This document shows positions 36,101 through 47,459 of a DNA stretch of 64,000 bases, piece by piece. How positions within the stretch are numbered: the stretch's first letter is position 1; each line of letters begins with the position of its first letter. Both the position numbers and the translations under genes were made by a program. Source of the DNA: Diprion similis (Eukaryota > Arthropoda > Insecta > Hymenoptera > Diprionidae); NCBI RefSeq assembly GCF_021155765.1, contig NC_060117.1, forward strand, positions 62,001 through 126,000, read 5' to 3'. The notes under the pieces are model-generated. The model was not told the DNA's origin. It worked only from the letters and a program-made list of their open reading frames with translations, and did not search any database.

Positions 36101-36519
36101 ATAGGTCTCAAGCACCTGACAATAATATTTCTTACAATTAGTCTCCTTACCCAGTATTAGAGTGAACTACTTCAAAACAGCCTAACCACTGTGAATATTT
36201 GGCAAAGCTGACCCCGGACACAAATAATCAGGAAAAACCTACAATATTTGGCACAAGGAATCAATCACCTTCAGCAGCCTCGAGGGGTCCACTTAGGCAA
36301 ACATTCACATTTAAGAAGCAGTGCCAAGTCTATAGAGAGGGAGCCGGGTGAAATCTAATTAGCAATCTATAATATAATTATCCCATTCATGTTTCAATTG
36401 TATACCTACTTGTATTCAACAAACTGTGCATGTGGTGGTAGGCCAGGTAGAAAAGTGATAAGCGCCAGGAATAATCCAATATAGATGAATGTGGTTCCTA
36501 TAGACTTTAGGTATCCCAT
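33156..36519 (-). CDS. Hmu: Hemomucin / APMAP-like strictosidine synthase-fold protein
   Basis: Four exons (36410-36519, 35092-35300, 34656-34941, 33156-34476) encode 641 residues with consistent phases. The N terminus (MGYLKSIGTT, then hydrophobic IYIGLFLALITFLPG) is a type II signal anchor. Residues about 50-405 form a six-bladed propeller of the strictosidine synthase-like family, with GPESFASYNGELFTTLHGGDVVKI, CGRPLGLQFDENGKLYVADTYNGI and FANGVKLSKDES. The C-terminal ~235 residues are rich in P, T, Q and S with repeats of the form PTRQQQPVT, a mucin-like region probably O-glycosylated. Drosophila hemomucin is a haemocyte and gut surface glycoprotein that binds lectin; vertebrate APMAP has only the propeller. 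Enzyme activity is not proven for the animal members. A tRNA-derived relic lies in intron 1. It is divergent from p31comet. Confidence 0.92.
35757..35826 (-). repeat. tRNA-derived SINE-like relic
   Basis: Read on the minus strand, 35801-35818 gives TAGCTCAGTGGTGAGAGC, a near-perfect RNA polymerase III A box and D arm. 35763-35774 gives AGTTCCAATTCC, a degenerate B box at the right distance. The T stem does not pair properly, so this is not a working tRNA. It is probably the head of a SINE whose body extends toward lower coordinates. It lies in the first intron of hemomucin, in the same orientation as the gene. Confidence 0.6.
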
Positions 36520-38705
36520 TGTCCTAACCTGGTAAAAAACAAAATGCATGTTTCAGAAATTTTATACTGCAATGTAACAGAGTGAAATACATTTAAGAAA
36601 TGGTACAGATATGAAATAACTCTGCAGATTCTTCAAAAATAAGATATCTCTCGTGAATGTCTCTCGTAACAGACAATGCCCTCACAAGTTAAGCTGTCGC
36701 CGCATGCACTAACACGTGTACAACTTTTGCCACTGAAAATTTGCCCACCATGCTCGACTCGAGTAAAAGTTGTGCCGGTGTTGGCACCAGACAGCGGCCA
36801 TGAGGCTTTGAAGGGTCCCTTTCAAGAGATATTCACCATGCCGTGCCAACTTTAACCTGACATACGAAAAGATTACATTTCCACCATAGTGAATGAGCAT
36901 TACTCAGAGTGCTTTGCGCAAATATTGACGAGTAACTGATTTTCCTTTCTCTATCGCACTTCTAGTGAATAATATACACTTTCAGTTGGAGCAAGTCAAA
37001 GATCTTCGAAGCTATACTTGAAGGATCACAATTGATTGTAGATAAAGTATGTGATATAACAGCAATAAGAATGCCTTAAAAAATGTTTATGACGCGATAA
37101 TGAATTCGAATTCAAATACTAACTTTGGAAAAAAGACAAATAATAACCGTGTCACACAACGATTACAACATAATCAATGCTTTGGAGTAATCAAAGAAAT
37201 TATACATATTTCTTGTTGAATTCTATTGGAGTGGGTTAAAAAAATTTTGAGTACTTTCGTTTTCATAATGATGTATAAAATAATTTGTAAAACGGATTAC
37301 CAAAATGAGCGCGAAATAACACAACACCCAACAGGGGTAATAAGTTTGATCACATGAAATGTGAATCTTTAGCTGACCCAGGCAGGCACGAATACTTCTA
37401 ACTTGCCGCGTCACGCACGGCAACATAACGGTCAGAGGTAAATAAAAAAAAAACTATCAAGAATAATTGTGTTGCCACGCGTACATCGATGACTGTTGTA
37501 TAGTTTAAATGGTTTAAATTAACTTGAAACCTAAATGCGAATCTGTAGCAGGATATTTGTAAAAAAAACGACAATATTGCAGATTTGGTAAAAACGCCGA
37601 GCGTCAAGTATAAAAATTATTACCAGTCTCAGAACGGTGCGAAGGATGTACGATGAGTGTGATTTATGTAGTACGTAGTTGATCACGGATGACGGTCAAC
37701 GACTGTTGGATTTTTGGGTTCGTTGACTTGGCCGACCCTATCTGGGATCCTCTTTGGATTTCGCTGGACTTTGCCACACATCACCAACAGGCCGTCAACG
37801 CTGCAGGTATGAATACTATGAATCCTATGAATACATAACACATGCTAGGTAGACGAGGTAGCCTCACGATAAACTCGAAGAGCATTCGTTGGAAACTATA
37901 TACTTCAGTTGTTGGAAACCGGTGTGGAAATGAACGAAGTCACCTGACTGGCCGCCTCACTAGCCACCTGACTGGGAAGAGAGAGAGTGTGAGAGAGAGG
38001 AGAGAGAGAGCGAGACTCAGGGAAAGAGAGAGATAATTAGACGAATTTAGAGAGAAACGGAGATCACTTGAATCTCTCTGGGAGAATCTGGCAAATGCGA
38101 CTCCGTCATGCGGCAAAATGGCGCGCATTTTGAAAATATGCTGTTCGTACTCGAAAGTTCATAGTAAAAACGGGTTAAAAAACTCCGAAAACTCCATATA
38201 AACCCAGGTATTGTGCAGATTATTTCGAGTCAGTGATACCGGTGCACAATTATGATGGGGACGCTTCTGCCGGCTTCTGCCGTCTTCTGCGTAGGAAGAG
38301 AGAGCACATTATCTAACTACGTCCCTCTCTCACTCGGAGACATCATCAGGCATGAGGGCATTCTTCATGTGTATAATACGTATGCTCGAAACGTATTGTT
38401 ATGGAATATTTCATTCTTCGGCGTCAGTTCAATAATTGGGCACAGCGTATATCATATATATGTCTGACAGTATCGAATACGTATTATCATAACGAATATA
38501 AATTATGAGTATAGGCATGTATTCGAATAGATGCATTGTTCGATGAACACTGATTTAGTACGTATTGGCGTCGTATTCGACCGACGACTGATTTGAGACA
38601 GATATTCGATTTCGTGCACGCTGGGATAATTTTTTCTATCGTCTGTGGGCACAAAAACTAAGCCGCAAATAAGCCATACACGACTGGTCGAAGTAACGGA
38701 CAGAA
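36520..38705. promoter_or_regulatory. Divergent region between hemomucin and MAD2L1BP
   Basis: The two genes start in opposite directions 2.2 kb apart. No coding exon is supported, though 5' untranslated exons are possible. A GA-rich microsatellite (about 37978-38035) lies about 0.7 kb upstream of the p31comet ATG and could bind GAGA-type factors; that role is inference. Confidence 0.45.
37978..38035 (+). repeat. GA-rich microsatellite
   Basis: Interrupted GAGAG repeats over about 58 bases in the hemomucin-p31comet intergenic region. Confidence 0.85.
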
Positions 38706-39583
38706 ATGTTGGGGCGAAAGAAAATCGAGGAGTTAGAAGTGCATGTGAAATTAGAAGAACCTTTAACTAGTGACTCGTGTTGCAAATTAATTTTGGAGCT
38801 GGTCAAATATCTGTTGTATCAGAAGCAACAGATTCCGGTGAGCTATGAGTATTTACTGCGACTGGGATCTTCGTCGGTAGGAGTCACTGACCGGAGTTTG
38901 GCAACGGCGAGAGCAACATTGAGTTGCCTGGAGAATATTTCAGAACATTTGAACATCGAATTATGTCGCGAGAGTGCAGTGGTAAAGGAAATCGTTATAT
39001 CAATGGGCGCGACGATACTTGCTCCAAAATTCTGCCTTCGAGTGAGCCTGCCCCCAGAAATACTCAGCGGACAGTGCCATTTCAAGCAGCAGCATTCCCC
39101 CCGTAAGCCGCTGTTGAACCTCATGAGGTAGGACACCGCGATCCCCCTTCTCGGGTAACCTGCATATGGTTTATCTTTTATGTTGTTATTTTTTCCAGAT
39201 CCATAACAGAGAGCGGAGAGTTTCAAGAGGCTATGGCCTTGCCTTTGATGCCAACGAATACGTTTTTCCTCTTACAAAAAAGTGATTCCAACAAAGTGTC
39301 CGAATTCTTTGTGCCTAAACCACGGTACACGGTATCTAATGTAACGGCAGGAAGTCGTTTTCACCTGAAGCTATCCCATAAAAGTCAGGAAATGTGGAAT
39401 TGTAATTGCAAGAATACAGTAAGCGTATATCGAGATCGAGATGTTTCGTATTTGGAATCGGCACCAAGTCAGAACACAGCAGAAAACGGCAGTACTGAAA
39501 AAATGTTTGAAGGGATCCAAGATAGTATATACCAATGGTATCAGTCCAGAGACATTATCAAAGGCTTCAAGTTTTCTCGGTGA
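38706..39583 (+). CDS. MAD2L1BP: MAD2L1-binding protein (p31comet)
   Basis: Two exons, 38706-39127 and 39199-39583, encode 268 residues. p31comet is a HORMA-fold mimic of MAD2 that binds closed MAD2 and, with TRIP13, dismantles the mitotic checkpoint complex. Family landmarks are CCKLILELVKYLLYQKQQIPVSYEYL near residues 24-49 (human CCQFTCELLKHIMYQRQQLPLPYEQL), GATILAP, ALPLMPTNTFFLLQ, FFVPKPRYTV and the C-terminal safety-belt-like end WYQSRDIIKGFKF (human WFQAPVTFKGF). ATG 38706 is the first in-frame methionine. The intron is 71 bases, typical for this window. It is divergent from hemomucin. Confidence 0.88.
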
Positions 39584-40814
39584 TGTAAGCATTGTTTTTA
39601 GTTCACCCTTTTTGTAAAACTTTATCCTCCTATATTATCTCATCCAGGCTGATAAACGGTTAGTTGGCTATTTAGTTAGTATAATTTATGAAATGGTTAT
39701 AACCTTGGGCATCAGAGCGCAAGTTTTATGGACAATCGATAAGCACTCGCTCAGTTGTGTAATATTTTATACTTTTAGCGATCTATGTAAATATGTAATT
39801 GAATATGTTCAGTATTGCTTTAAATGACTTTTAAAAGCAACTCAAAAACATGAAATGCAACAACTATGTCTGCAATCTGACCACAAGTAAAACACTTGGC
39901 AAAATGGAATAACCATTCGATTCTGTGAATCGATCAAGTTTGTACTTTGTATGGATTGAACGATTGTTAACTTAGTTCCACGCTTGCTAGAAGTTTAAGG
40001 GTTATTGCTGTCACAAGGCAAAATCGTACGTTACGTAAATCGTTTTGTCGAAATTTTCCGTTACATGCATTCAGCGTCAGCAAATTATAATTTATCAGCT
40101 TGACGTCGGCAGTATCTATCAGAGATCTGCTATTCAATACCATATACGAAAATGTATTTGGTCTCAAAGGGGTCGAGGGCTGTACCGCTGATAGGCTTGT
40201 TTCTTTTGATAACCCTCTTAACTTGGCGCAACGGTGTTCAGGTCACTGACTATCGGATTATCTCACTTATTGCATCAGCTGTTTGGCAAGCGGCGTCAAC
40301 TTGGATTGACCAAGCTTTACCCGGGGTCTGCTCGTTTACAACCTATTACAACTACACATACCGATAGGTTTACGTTTTCGCTTCCTGTGTATTGGCTACA
40401 AGACGCTTACAAGAATGCGATCATTTTTTCATCAAAACTAGTACGTAACTAGGAAAAAGAACGAAAGAAATCGTCATTATGAGACGCAACAAGGCCTATC
40501 TCTCCCGTCCGGTCAAATGTCAGTTTGTCAAATTGGCCATTTACGTAAGCAGCGCAGCTGAATTGAGAGATAACGAAATTGCACAATTATGCGAAAAATA
40601 TTTCTTACGTTATATAAAAAATTGATATGTTAACTTGACTATCACCGGGCATTGGCAAATGTGGTTTCAAAAACAAGGAATTGAAAATAAAGAGAGGGAC
40701 TGACAATAGTAGAAGCAGTGGGGTGATATCTGTTAAAGTAACGCCCCGGATAGTAGAAATCGTCAGTTCGAATCGTGTAGCTGCCAACTGTGCTGGTTGT
40801 CATTCCGTCGCACA
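39584..40814. other. Spacer between MAD2L1BP and the PhyH gene
   Basis: AT-rich 3' flank of p31comet followed by the promoter of the next gene, which is on the same strand. I see no exon, repeat or RNA gene. Confidence 0.6.
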
Positions 40815-41757
40815 ATGGGTGTTTTAAAGTATCTGAAGCCTGAGGACAAGGAGTTTTATGAGAAAAATGGATTCGTCAAGCTGAGTGGAATATTCAGCGA
40901 AGCTGAGATGGAAGAGATTTCCCAAGAATACAACGAACTTTTTGAGCGCAAGACCAGAGAGAATCAAGAGGGACTGGAATCCGCATGGGTTGGGGATAGG
41001 ATGAAGCAAGAGGCCGGGTCTGATGATTACACGGTTTGTACATTTTGCTTAGTGCCCAGCAGTTGTATTTTCTATATGTATCTCTCTGCAATTCCACTTT
41101 TAACCGTCGAGTAACTCTATTTTTTACTCTATTTTTCAATGGGTTTGTTAACAGGTAAAGGCGATCCACAACTTACAAATGCACAGTTCTGTTTTCACCA
41201 GAGTGATAATGAATTCGAAGCTGCTAGATGCCATGGAAGATGTGCTGGGTACTCCAGATGTCTTGTTGCATCACACCAAGGCGCACATAAAGCCCCCTGA
41301 GAATGGAGCACCTTATTTGATGCATCAAGATTATCCTTACTTTCCCTTCAAAAATCACACCATGGTAGCCGTATTCTTACACCTGGATGATACGACTCCG
41401 GAGAATGGAGGCTTAGCAGTTTACCCAGGAAGTCATAAACTTGGTCCTCTGGCTGACAAAGGTGTAACGGATGAGCAGGGTGAGCAATATCACTGGGTAG
41501 ATCAGAACAAATGGCCATTGAAGGGAGCAACCCCTATCTCGGCAAAGAAGGGAGAGATAATAGTTTTTTCTTACCTCCTCCTTCACGGATCATACTTGAA
41601 TCTCTCCGACCGTCCCCGAAGGATGTTCCTCTTACAACTCAGAGCCGCAGATGATGAACCTACGAGAGCATGTCACCAGTCACCGGCACAAAATCTTGTC
41701 CTTCGTGGTAGGAATGTGCAGCGTAGCGCAAACATGGCCACACGATTCGCTGACTAA
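40815..41757 (+). CDS. PhyH-family Fe(II)/2-oxoglutarate dioxygenase
   Basis: Two exons, 40815-41033 and 41155-41757, encode 273 residues. The fold is that of phytanoyl-CoA dioxygenases, which hydroxylate a substrate using iron and 2-oxoglutarate. Metal ligands are visible: the HxD pair in LMHQDYPYF (His130, Asp132) and the distal histidine in LLLHGSYLNLSDRPRR (His217), followed by arginines suited to bind 2-oxoglutarate. ENGGLAVYPGSHK is the usual PhyH sheet. There is no evident N-terminal PTS2 or C-terminal PTS1, so peroxisomal location is not supported, and the substrate cannot be told from sequence. ATG 40815 replaces a slightly longer frame that begins at a TTG. An AATAAA polyadenylation signal lies at 41915-41920. 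Confidence 0.9.
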
Positions 41758-42551
41758 TTCACGAAATTTTATACTTATTCGCTTTTCCGCACCGCGAATA
41801 CGTTTTACATTTTCTGCCTGTCTATGTGATTGGTATAACAGGATTATTTTTCGCAACAGTTGTATGTACCTATGTAATATGTTACGCCATGTGCGTGTAG
41901 TGTCGATAATTTTGAATAAAATACCCGAGGCTTTGGGGGAAGAAAAAACATCAAACGTCTTCATGTCATTCCCAGTATTCTCAATCTGTCATTTCTTATA
42001 TGCTTGACTGACAATATAACCGAAATAACTAATTTCGCAAGAATATCTGATTTAGAAAGCACAACAAACTCTGCCTGAGTTCTACTATATACCAGCTCTA
42101 ACCACTGCGGCGTCATTATTGGAAGTAATTAGTATGGCTAAATATAGGTTTTACAACTCTTATCCTTACACGTTATCATATGCAATTTCACCTTTTCTAT
42201 TGTACTTTTCCAATTATTCTTCGATCTGTTATGTATGAAATATTCAGCAACTTTTGGAGATATTGCATAATCTTGAAAGATCTTAGTTGATTGAGGCAGG
42301 TATTGAAAAAATTTAAAAGATCTTGGGAGATCTTGAAAAATGTTGCGGGTCTGACGTTGCAAGGAAATGAAGATTTTTTTGAGAAAGAGCTACGGTGTAG
42401 ACTGTATTATCAGCGATGTATCCTTTGATGTAGGTATTGATCTAAACAATTTCACCTTGTATGCAAAGAATTGGATTTATTCATTGCACAAGTGGATTGA
42501 ACCGAGAAGCGCAGAAACACCGGTAAAAGTTTTCACACGCATTTCTAAAGT
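41758..42551. other. Convergent spacer, PhyH and TMEM179-like genes
   Basis: The 3' flanks of two converging genes. The segment 42240-42350 has several GATCTT/TTGAAA-type short repeats on an AT-rich background. No exon is supported; the plus-strand frame from 42367 is antisense to the TMEM179-like last exon. Confidence 0.55.
41915..41920 (+). terminator. Polyadenylation signal AATAAA of the PhyH gene
   Basis: A canonical AATAAA hexamer lies 158 bases after the stop codon on the coding strand. Confidence 0.55.
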
Positions 42552-43982
42552 TCATGATTCTTCAAGTCTGTACCGAAGAGATTCGTCTCGATGTTCCTCA
42601 TCTCCTGTTTCGTGGGCATATACAGAGATTTTGAGTAGCCTGAAGTCGGTGACATTTACAACTCGTAGTACCAGAATTGTAAGTCCCATGACCCAAGCGG
42701 CAGCTTCCACCCAAGATGAAATCTTTGGTATTGCATTAGGACGAAGCAAAAGTTAGAATATTTTAAATTAGAAATCTCACAAAAACCTGTAATTGAGAAT
42801 CATTCTCAAGGATGGCTGATATAAGTTGGTTTACAAAAATTCTTTAATTAAACGTAGCCTCACATGAGAATGTCATTTTTTCATTTTACATTTTACATAA
42901 TTGTCATCGGCAATACCTTTGTGATCCCATAATATTTCAACACAAGTCTGTTGAAGGTGTTTTCTTTGCCTGTCTGCACATATTCCATGATGGGTTCATA
43001 TCTTTGAGAGGGCAAAAGACGGACATAGTATATAGATTTTAGTGTCAGCAACTTTAGCAAATAAGTTGCTAATGAGGGAAAAATCCAACAAAAAGAATAC
43101 CCAGATTGATTTAGCATCTCATTGAGACGGTATTGAAAATGATGAAATCCGTCTTGGAAATTGCAGGCCGACTGCCAAGTCAGCAACGTCAGACATAAGT
43201 TGAAAAGTACAGCTGGACCAACCAGTCTCCAAGGACTGTAGTATCTGGATGCGACAATATATTGTGTAATCAATAATTGTACGACAGTGTAAAAAAATGT
43301 AGGGTTTGTTCATGCAACTCCAGAGAGGATATGTCTGAAAATGTTAATTTCCAGTTGTGGAAAATTATTATTCACATTTAATTCATTGTTGACGACTTAC
43401 ATTCCAACTTGGTAACCTCCGCGCCCACATATGGAGAAGAAAGAGAACCCAACAATACCACAGATACACGAAAGAATCGATATTATCTGTATCGCAGAGC
43501 AATGATGTTGCGTATTGTGACTAACTGTTAGCCTGTCTTGCCAAGGTTGTCCCATGGACGAGATGCGGTCATTAACGGTACCTGCCCCCCATATCATCCG
43601 ATCCGGTTCCAATCTTGGCGTCGCCCACAATATGCAACGACGCTCAAATAAATCCTATTTGAATCAGACGATTGATTGTAGAAAATACCAGGAATCCTCC
43701 CTGCCCAATACTATTAGCGCAACAAGGTCGGTATAGATGAGATGATTCCGTCAAGCCTTCATTCATTTACCTCAAATCAAACCGACAAGAGAAATTAGAA
43801 TTCGAAAATATGTCTTAAGCTTATAGAGCTGAATATACCTGAAGTATAAAAAATGCGTGTGTGGTGACATAGCCGGCTATTGCGCTAACACAGTAGAACA
43901 ACATTTGTAGTAATTTCCATAGTATTGAAATGTCGTTGGCATCGCGTTCAATTAACTGTTTATGTTTCGTTAGGAGCCGCAT
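42552..43982 (-). CDS. TMEM179-like four-helix membrane protein
   Basis: Four exons (43839-43982, 43401-43654, 42917-43244, 42552-42722) encode 298 residues in phase. If the open 99-base segment 43002-43100, which has GT and AG ends, is spliced out, the protein is 265 residues, nearer vertebrate TMEM179 (about 233). Hydrophobic segments are LLQMLFYCVSAIAGYV, IQIISILSCICGIVGFSFFSIC, LVGPAVLFNLCLTLL and EAAAWVMGLTILVLRVV. The RCILW motif after helix 1 and the tail running VYAHETGDEEH correspond to the RCLLF region and the charged tail of TMEM179. Function is unknown in insects. The family match rests on helix order and a few motifs, so other four-helix families remain possible. Confidence 0.65.
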
Positions 43983-45777
43983 GTCCTAAGAATAATTATC
44001 GATTTAATTTTTGGTTAGCAATCATGTTGTCAATTGTCATTTGTCATAAGCCGCGCTTGGGATCGTAGACTTCAACTATTCCTAACCCGAAAATCGTATC
44101 CAGCACGCCGCGCCGGTCAGATCGGAACCTGATTTCGAATTTCGAAATACTCCAGAGTATCCGATGCCTCCCCATGTCAATGACTACTAGGATTATCCGG
44201 AATTTATCACGTGCTCATGACTTTCAACTGTCAATCTATGGGTGTATAAGAGAGATAGATGACAATCGATCAGGCGATGGCTGTGATAGGCGTGGACGAT
44301 GCGCTTTGACCAATAAATACACGGTGGACATAATATATTCCTATATGCGTGCGTGTATGTATGTAGGTATTTAGGTCAGTCAATTAATTAAACGGTGGTC
44401 AGGAAGTAGGGCGCGGTGGTTGATTGGTGGACCGTTACGTTTGGCGATTTGCGGGACTGCAAAGGCGGCTGATTTTGTCCTTGATATCCCGGCCGGTGAG
44501 CGCGCTGAAATTTAAGAGGTCTTGTTTTGTAAACAACGGCCCGTAACCTAACCTTCCCGCATCCGTACCATATCCATATCCGTCGACCGTGCCGTGAATG
44601 CAAAGTGCACGCGTAGCTTGCTTCGGTTAATATAAAACTGACATGTCGAAAGCTTACATTGATCGGAAAGCGTAAGACTGCAATCGTGAAAGAAATCGTA
44701 AAGTTGAGTGCTCAACGATTAATATGCCGAAAAATTGGGAACTACGCAAACAGTTGGCAGCCAATATACCCGGCATGTGTGTAGTTACTGCATGAGAAAA
44801 GAATTACCTTTCCGAAATTATACACTTCAATAAGGAACGCATAATGAGAAAATGACATTTTTGAGGTGAGTTTATTCAATTGCTATTGTATTTAGTCGCG
44901 CACCGCGTGTCGATACATGGATAAAACCAAAGAGTATAGGATAAAACTACCAAAGGCATCACGCGGCGACGAATTCCAAGCCCTTTTTTGTCAAATGCCT
45001 TTGCACAGAAGGACCAGCCAATAACGTGAGTACTGATAATTTTAACCTCTCGCAGTTAGCTTCGCCCACTGAAATCACTCGTATAGTTTTGCTGATCTGT
45101 ACCTGTCGTAATGCTATGCAATTAAGCGACCCTGCTGGCATTATATGAATCACGGTCACGAGGGTTGTATATAGTCAAGAGATTATTCGTTTCCGGGAAT
45201 GGGCGAAGGATCAATTGGTGCTTTAGAAACGTATATATGGAACAGCGATTACACGCATCCCTGGACGCTCCCCGTATTGCGCAAGTTGGAAGCAGAGCAT
45301 TTTCCTTGAAAAAAAACACCGTTTTTCGACAATCTGAAATTTTTGCTTGCGAACAAATAGAAATAACTCCTCAAAATATGTAGATATTTGAAATATTTAG
45401 CAACTTTCTTATGCGTTTTGTTAAGAGGAGCAATTTGAAAAAAAAAACTTGCAATATCTATATCTTAATTACAATCAGGTATATCGATGTTTAAACGTTT
45501 TTACAATTCATCGCCCTGGTCACTTTAAATGCCCCACCCTGTGTGTGTGTAGTAGGCAAGTGTACACGGTTGCGCGTTGCGATGGCTTGCCGATGTGAAT
45601 GATGCGACGAGTTGAGGGGGGGGAGGCGGTTGAGTGGGAATGACCGTGAGGGTCATCACGATTCCCGGCGGTATTGCGTTCGAACGACACTGCATCAGAC
45701 TGCAGTAGCGACGTTCTGCGACGTTCGTTGTATACGTGCGCACATAACCTAATTATTATCGAATCGAATACTCGACG
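43983..45777. other. Spacer between TMEM179-like gene and GPx
   Basis: Head-to-head genes 1.8 kb apart; both promoters are expected here. Short frames on both strands have no recognisable similarity. No repeat stands out beyond poly(A) runs near 45306 and 45438. Confidence 0.55.
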
Positions 45778-46437
45778 ATGAATGGAATGTGGGTGCTTCC
45801 GCATCGTCTTCCAACGGCGATACTCGTAATTTTGTTTTCAATCGGACCAACGGAGCTGGTTAAAGCTTCCGAGGGCTCAACATGCTCGAGGAACGACCGA
45901 GATCGTTGCTCCGAGAACAAGATGGAAGCTTTCAATCAGTACACGGATTGGAGAAGCGCCGGCTCTATGCACGAGTTCACCGCGAAGGACATACGCGGCG
46001 ACGACGTATCTCTTTCGATCTACAAAGGGTTTGTTTGCATTGTCGTTAACGTCGCGAGTCAGTGTGGACTCACAGACAGTAACTACGCCCAGCTCGAAGA
46101 ACTTTACGAAAAGTATCGCGATACAAACAAGCTTAAGATATTAGCCTTCCCTTGCGACCAGTTCAACGGCCAGGAGCCTGGATCGTCCGCAGATATAATG
46201 AAGTTTGCAAGAACGTATAATGTGCAGTTCGACATGTTTGAAAAGGTCAAAGTTAACGGGCCCGACGCCCATCCCTTGTGGAAATGGCTTAAGGAAAGAC
46301 AGGGTGGGTTTTTGGGAAACGCGATCAAGTGGAATTTTACGAAATTTATTGTCGACAAAGATGGCCAGCCCGTCGATCGTTTTTCACCAACCACTCCGCC
46401 CAATGACCTGGAGGCAACTCTTATGGGATACCTATAA
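45778..46437 (+). CDS. Glutathione peroxidase, cysteine type, with signal peptide
   Basis: A single uninterrupted exon of 219 residues, unusual in this intron-rich window. Residues 1-30 include a hydrophobic signal-like stretch (TAILVILFSIG), so the product is probably secreted or ER-located; the second methionine at residue 49 (KMEAFNQY) could give a cytosolic form. The catalytic motif NVASQCGLT has Cys96 in place of selenocysteine. FPCDQFNGQEPG carries a second cysteine (Cys126), the resolving residue of thioredoxin-dependent insect enzymes, with the active-site glutamine. KWNFTKF holds the conserved Trp and Asn of the catalytic tetrad. The lack of an oligomerisation loop fits the PHGPx/GPX4 branch. 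It reduces peroxides, probably with thioredoxin as donor. It converges on the receptor gene. Confidence 0.94.
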   Translation: MNGMWVLPHRLPTAILVILFSIGPTELVKASEGSTCSRNDRDRCSENKMEAFNQYTDWRSAGSMHEFTAKDIRGDDVSLSIYKGFVCIVVNVASQCGLTDSNYAQLEELYEKYRDTNKLKILAFPCDQFNGQEPGSSADIMKFARTYNVQFDMFEKVKVNGPDAHPLWKWLKERQGGFLGNAIKWNFTKFIVDKDGQPVDRFSPTTPPNDLEATLMGYL

Positions 46438-47459
46438 CCGCGCTTGTGTCTACAGCGGGATATTATAAATCATGTATTGATACCTAAAATTCTATACCGT
46501 TCGCCCGGAAAGGAACAATATACCTTGAAATATAATTTCGAACTACATATGTTGTGTATTATTGAAAAAAGTTCGCTTACATTAGTTCTGACCGGGGATA
46601 GGGGTGCTGTCAAATCATCTAACATAGAATTGACGAAAACTTACACGTATCTTTCATTTGATTTCAATTGGCACCTTTTATCGTAGTTATGTATTTACTT
46701 TTGTATGTATATACAATCATTAGTTTTTATATTACAAAACCTTGCAACGACACACGCTTTATATCGTATGCATGATGTGCGTATAGGCGGTAAATGTAGG
46801 TACATTTATATGTATAATATATATTAACGTATATTATATCGAGAGTCGCAACTATATTATAAATAAGTATTACAAACGTCGACGGTTTGTCTCATTGAAC
46901 CGCCGATCCGATAATTTAATAAATAAATGATGGTTGATAATTCAACAATCCAACACAAGTCTTTGTGAAGAGGGGCAGGGAGAAAATTGAGGCACGGGGT
47001 AGGGGCAAGAAAACTCCTTGGCATTGTGTTGACTATTCACCGAATCGTTTCAGTTTCTATCTCGTGCCCGTTGCAGCATACCGATGGCGTTGCGTTCTCA
47101 CAAGTCTGTAATTTTGCAAATTGAAACATATACAGTACATCGTACACAAATATATATGTATAACAAATTCAATATACATATACTATAAGTCTGTAGAGAT
47201 GAAATGATCAGGTAATTGGTACAAACGTATTGTGCAAATGTATGTGGATGATCAGGCTGAAGTTTGTGACGTTACTGTAATGATGCATTTTTAGAATGTT
47301 ATTTTAGAATTGTTATTTTGTAACTCTAGAATTCACGAAAATTTATTAAACTGTTAAATACAGCATTGACATATACTCATTGTCAGACTTTTCAAATTCA
47401 ACTTATTCAGTTATTCTGAAGGTGCGAAACAGTAATTTTCCTCTCAACTAACTTCAGCC
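46438..47459. other. Convergent spacer, GPx and VWC/FN3 receptor
   Basis: AT-rich 3' untranslated sequence of two converging genes. Overlapping AATAAA hexamers occur around 46918-46926 and may serve the GPx transcript. No exon is supported. Confidence 0.5.

Noticed and set aside
42367-42756. 129-residue plus-strand frame
   Set aside because: Antisense to the last exon of the TMEM179-like gene, which fits that family in helix order and intron phase.
43245-43313. Reading the TMEM179-like exon 3 from an earlier acceptor, suggesting a UGA stop or selenocysteine
   Set aside because: The acceptor before 43244 restores phase 2 and removes the UGA; no recoding is needed.
45778-46437. Selenoprotein with SECIS element
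   Set aside because: The catalytic codon is TGT for cysteine, so no recoding signal is expected.
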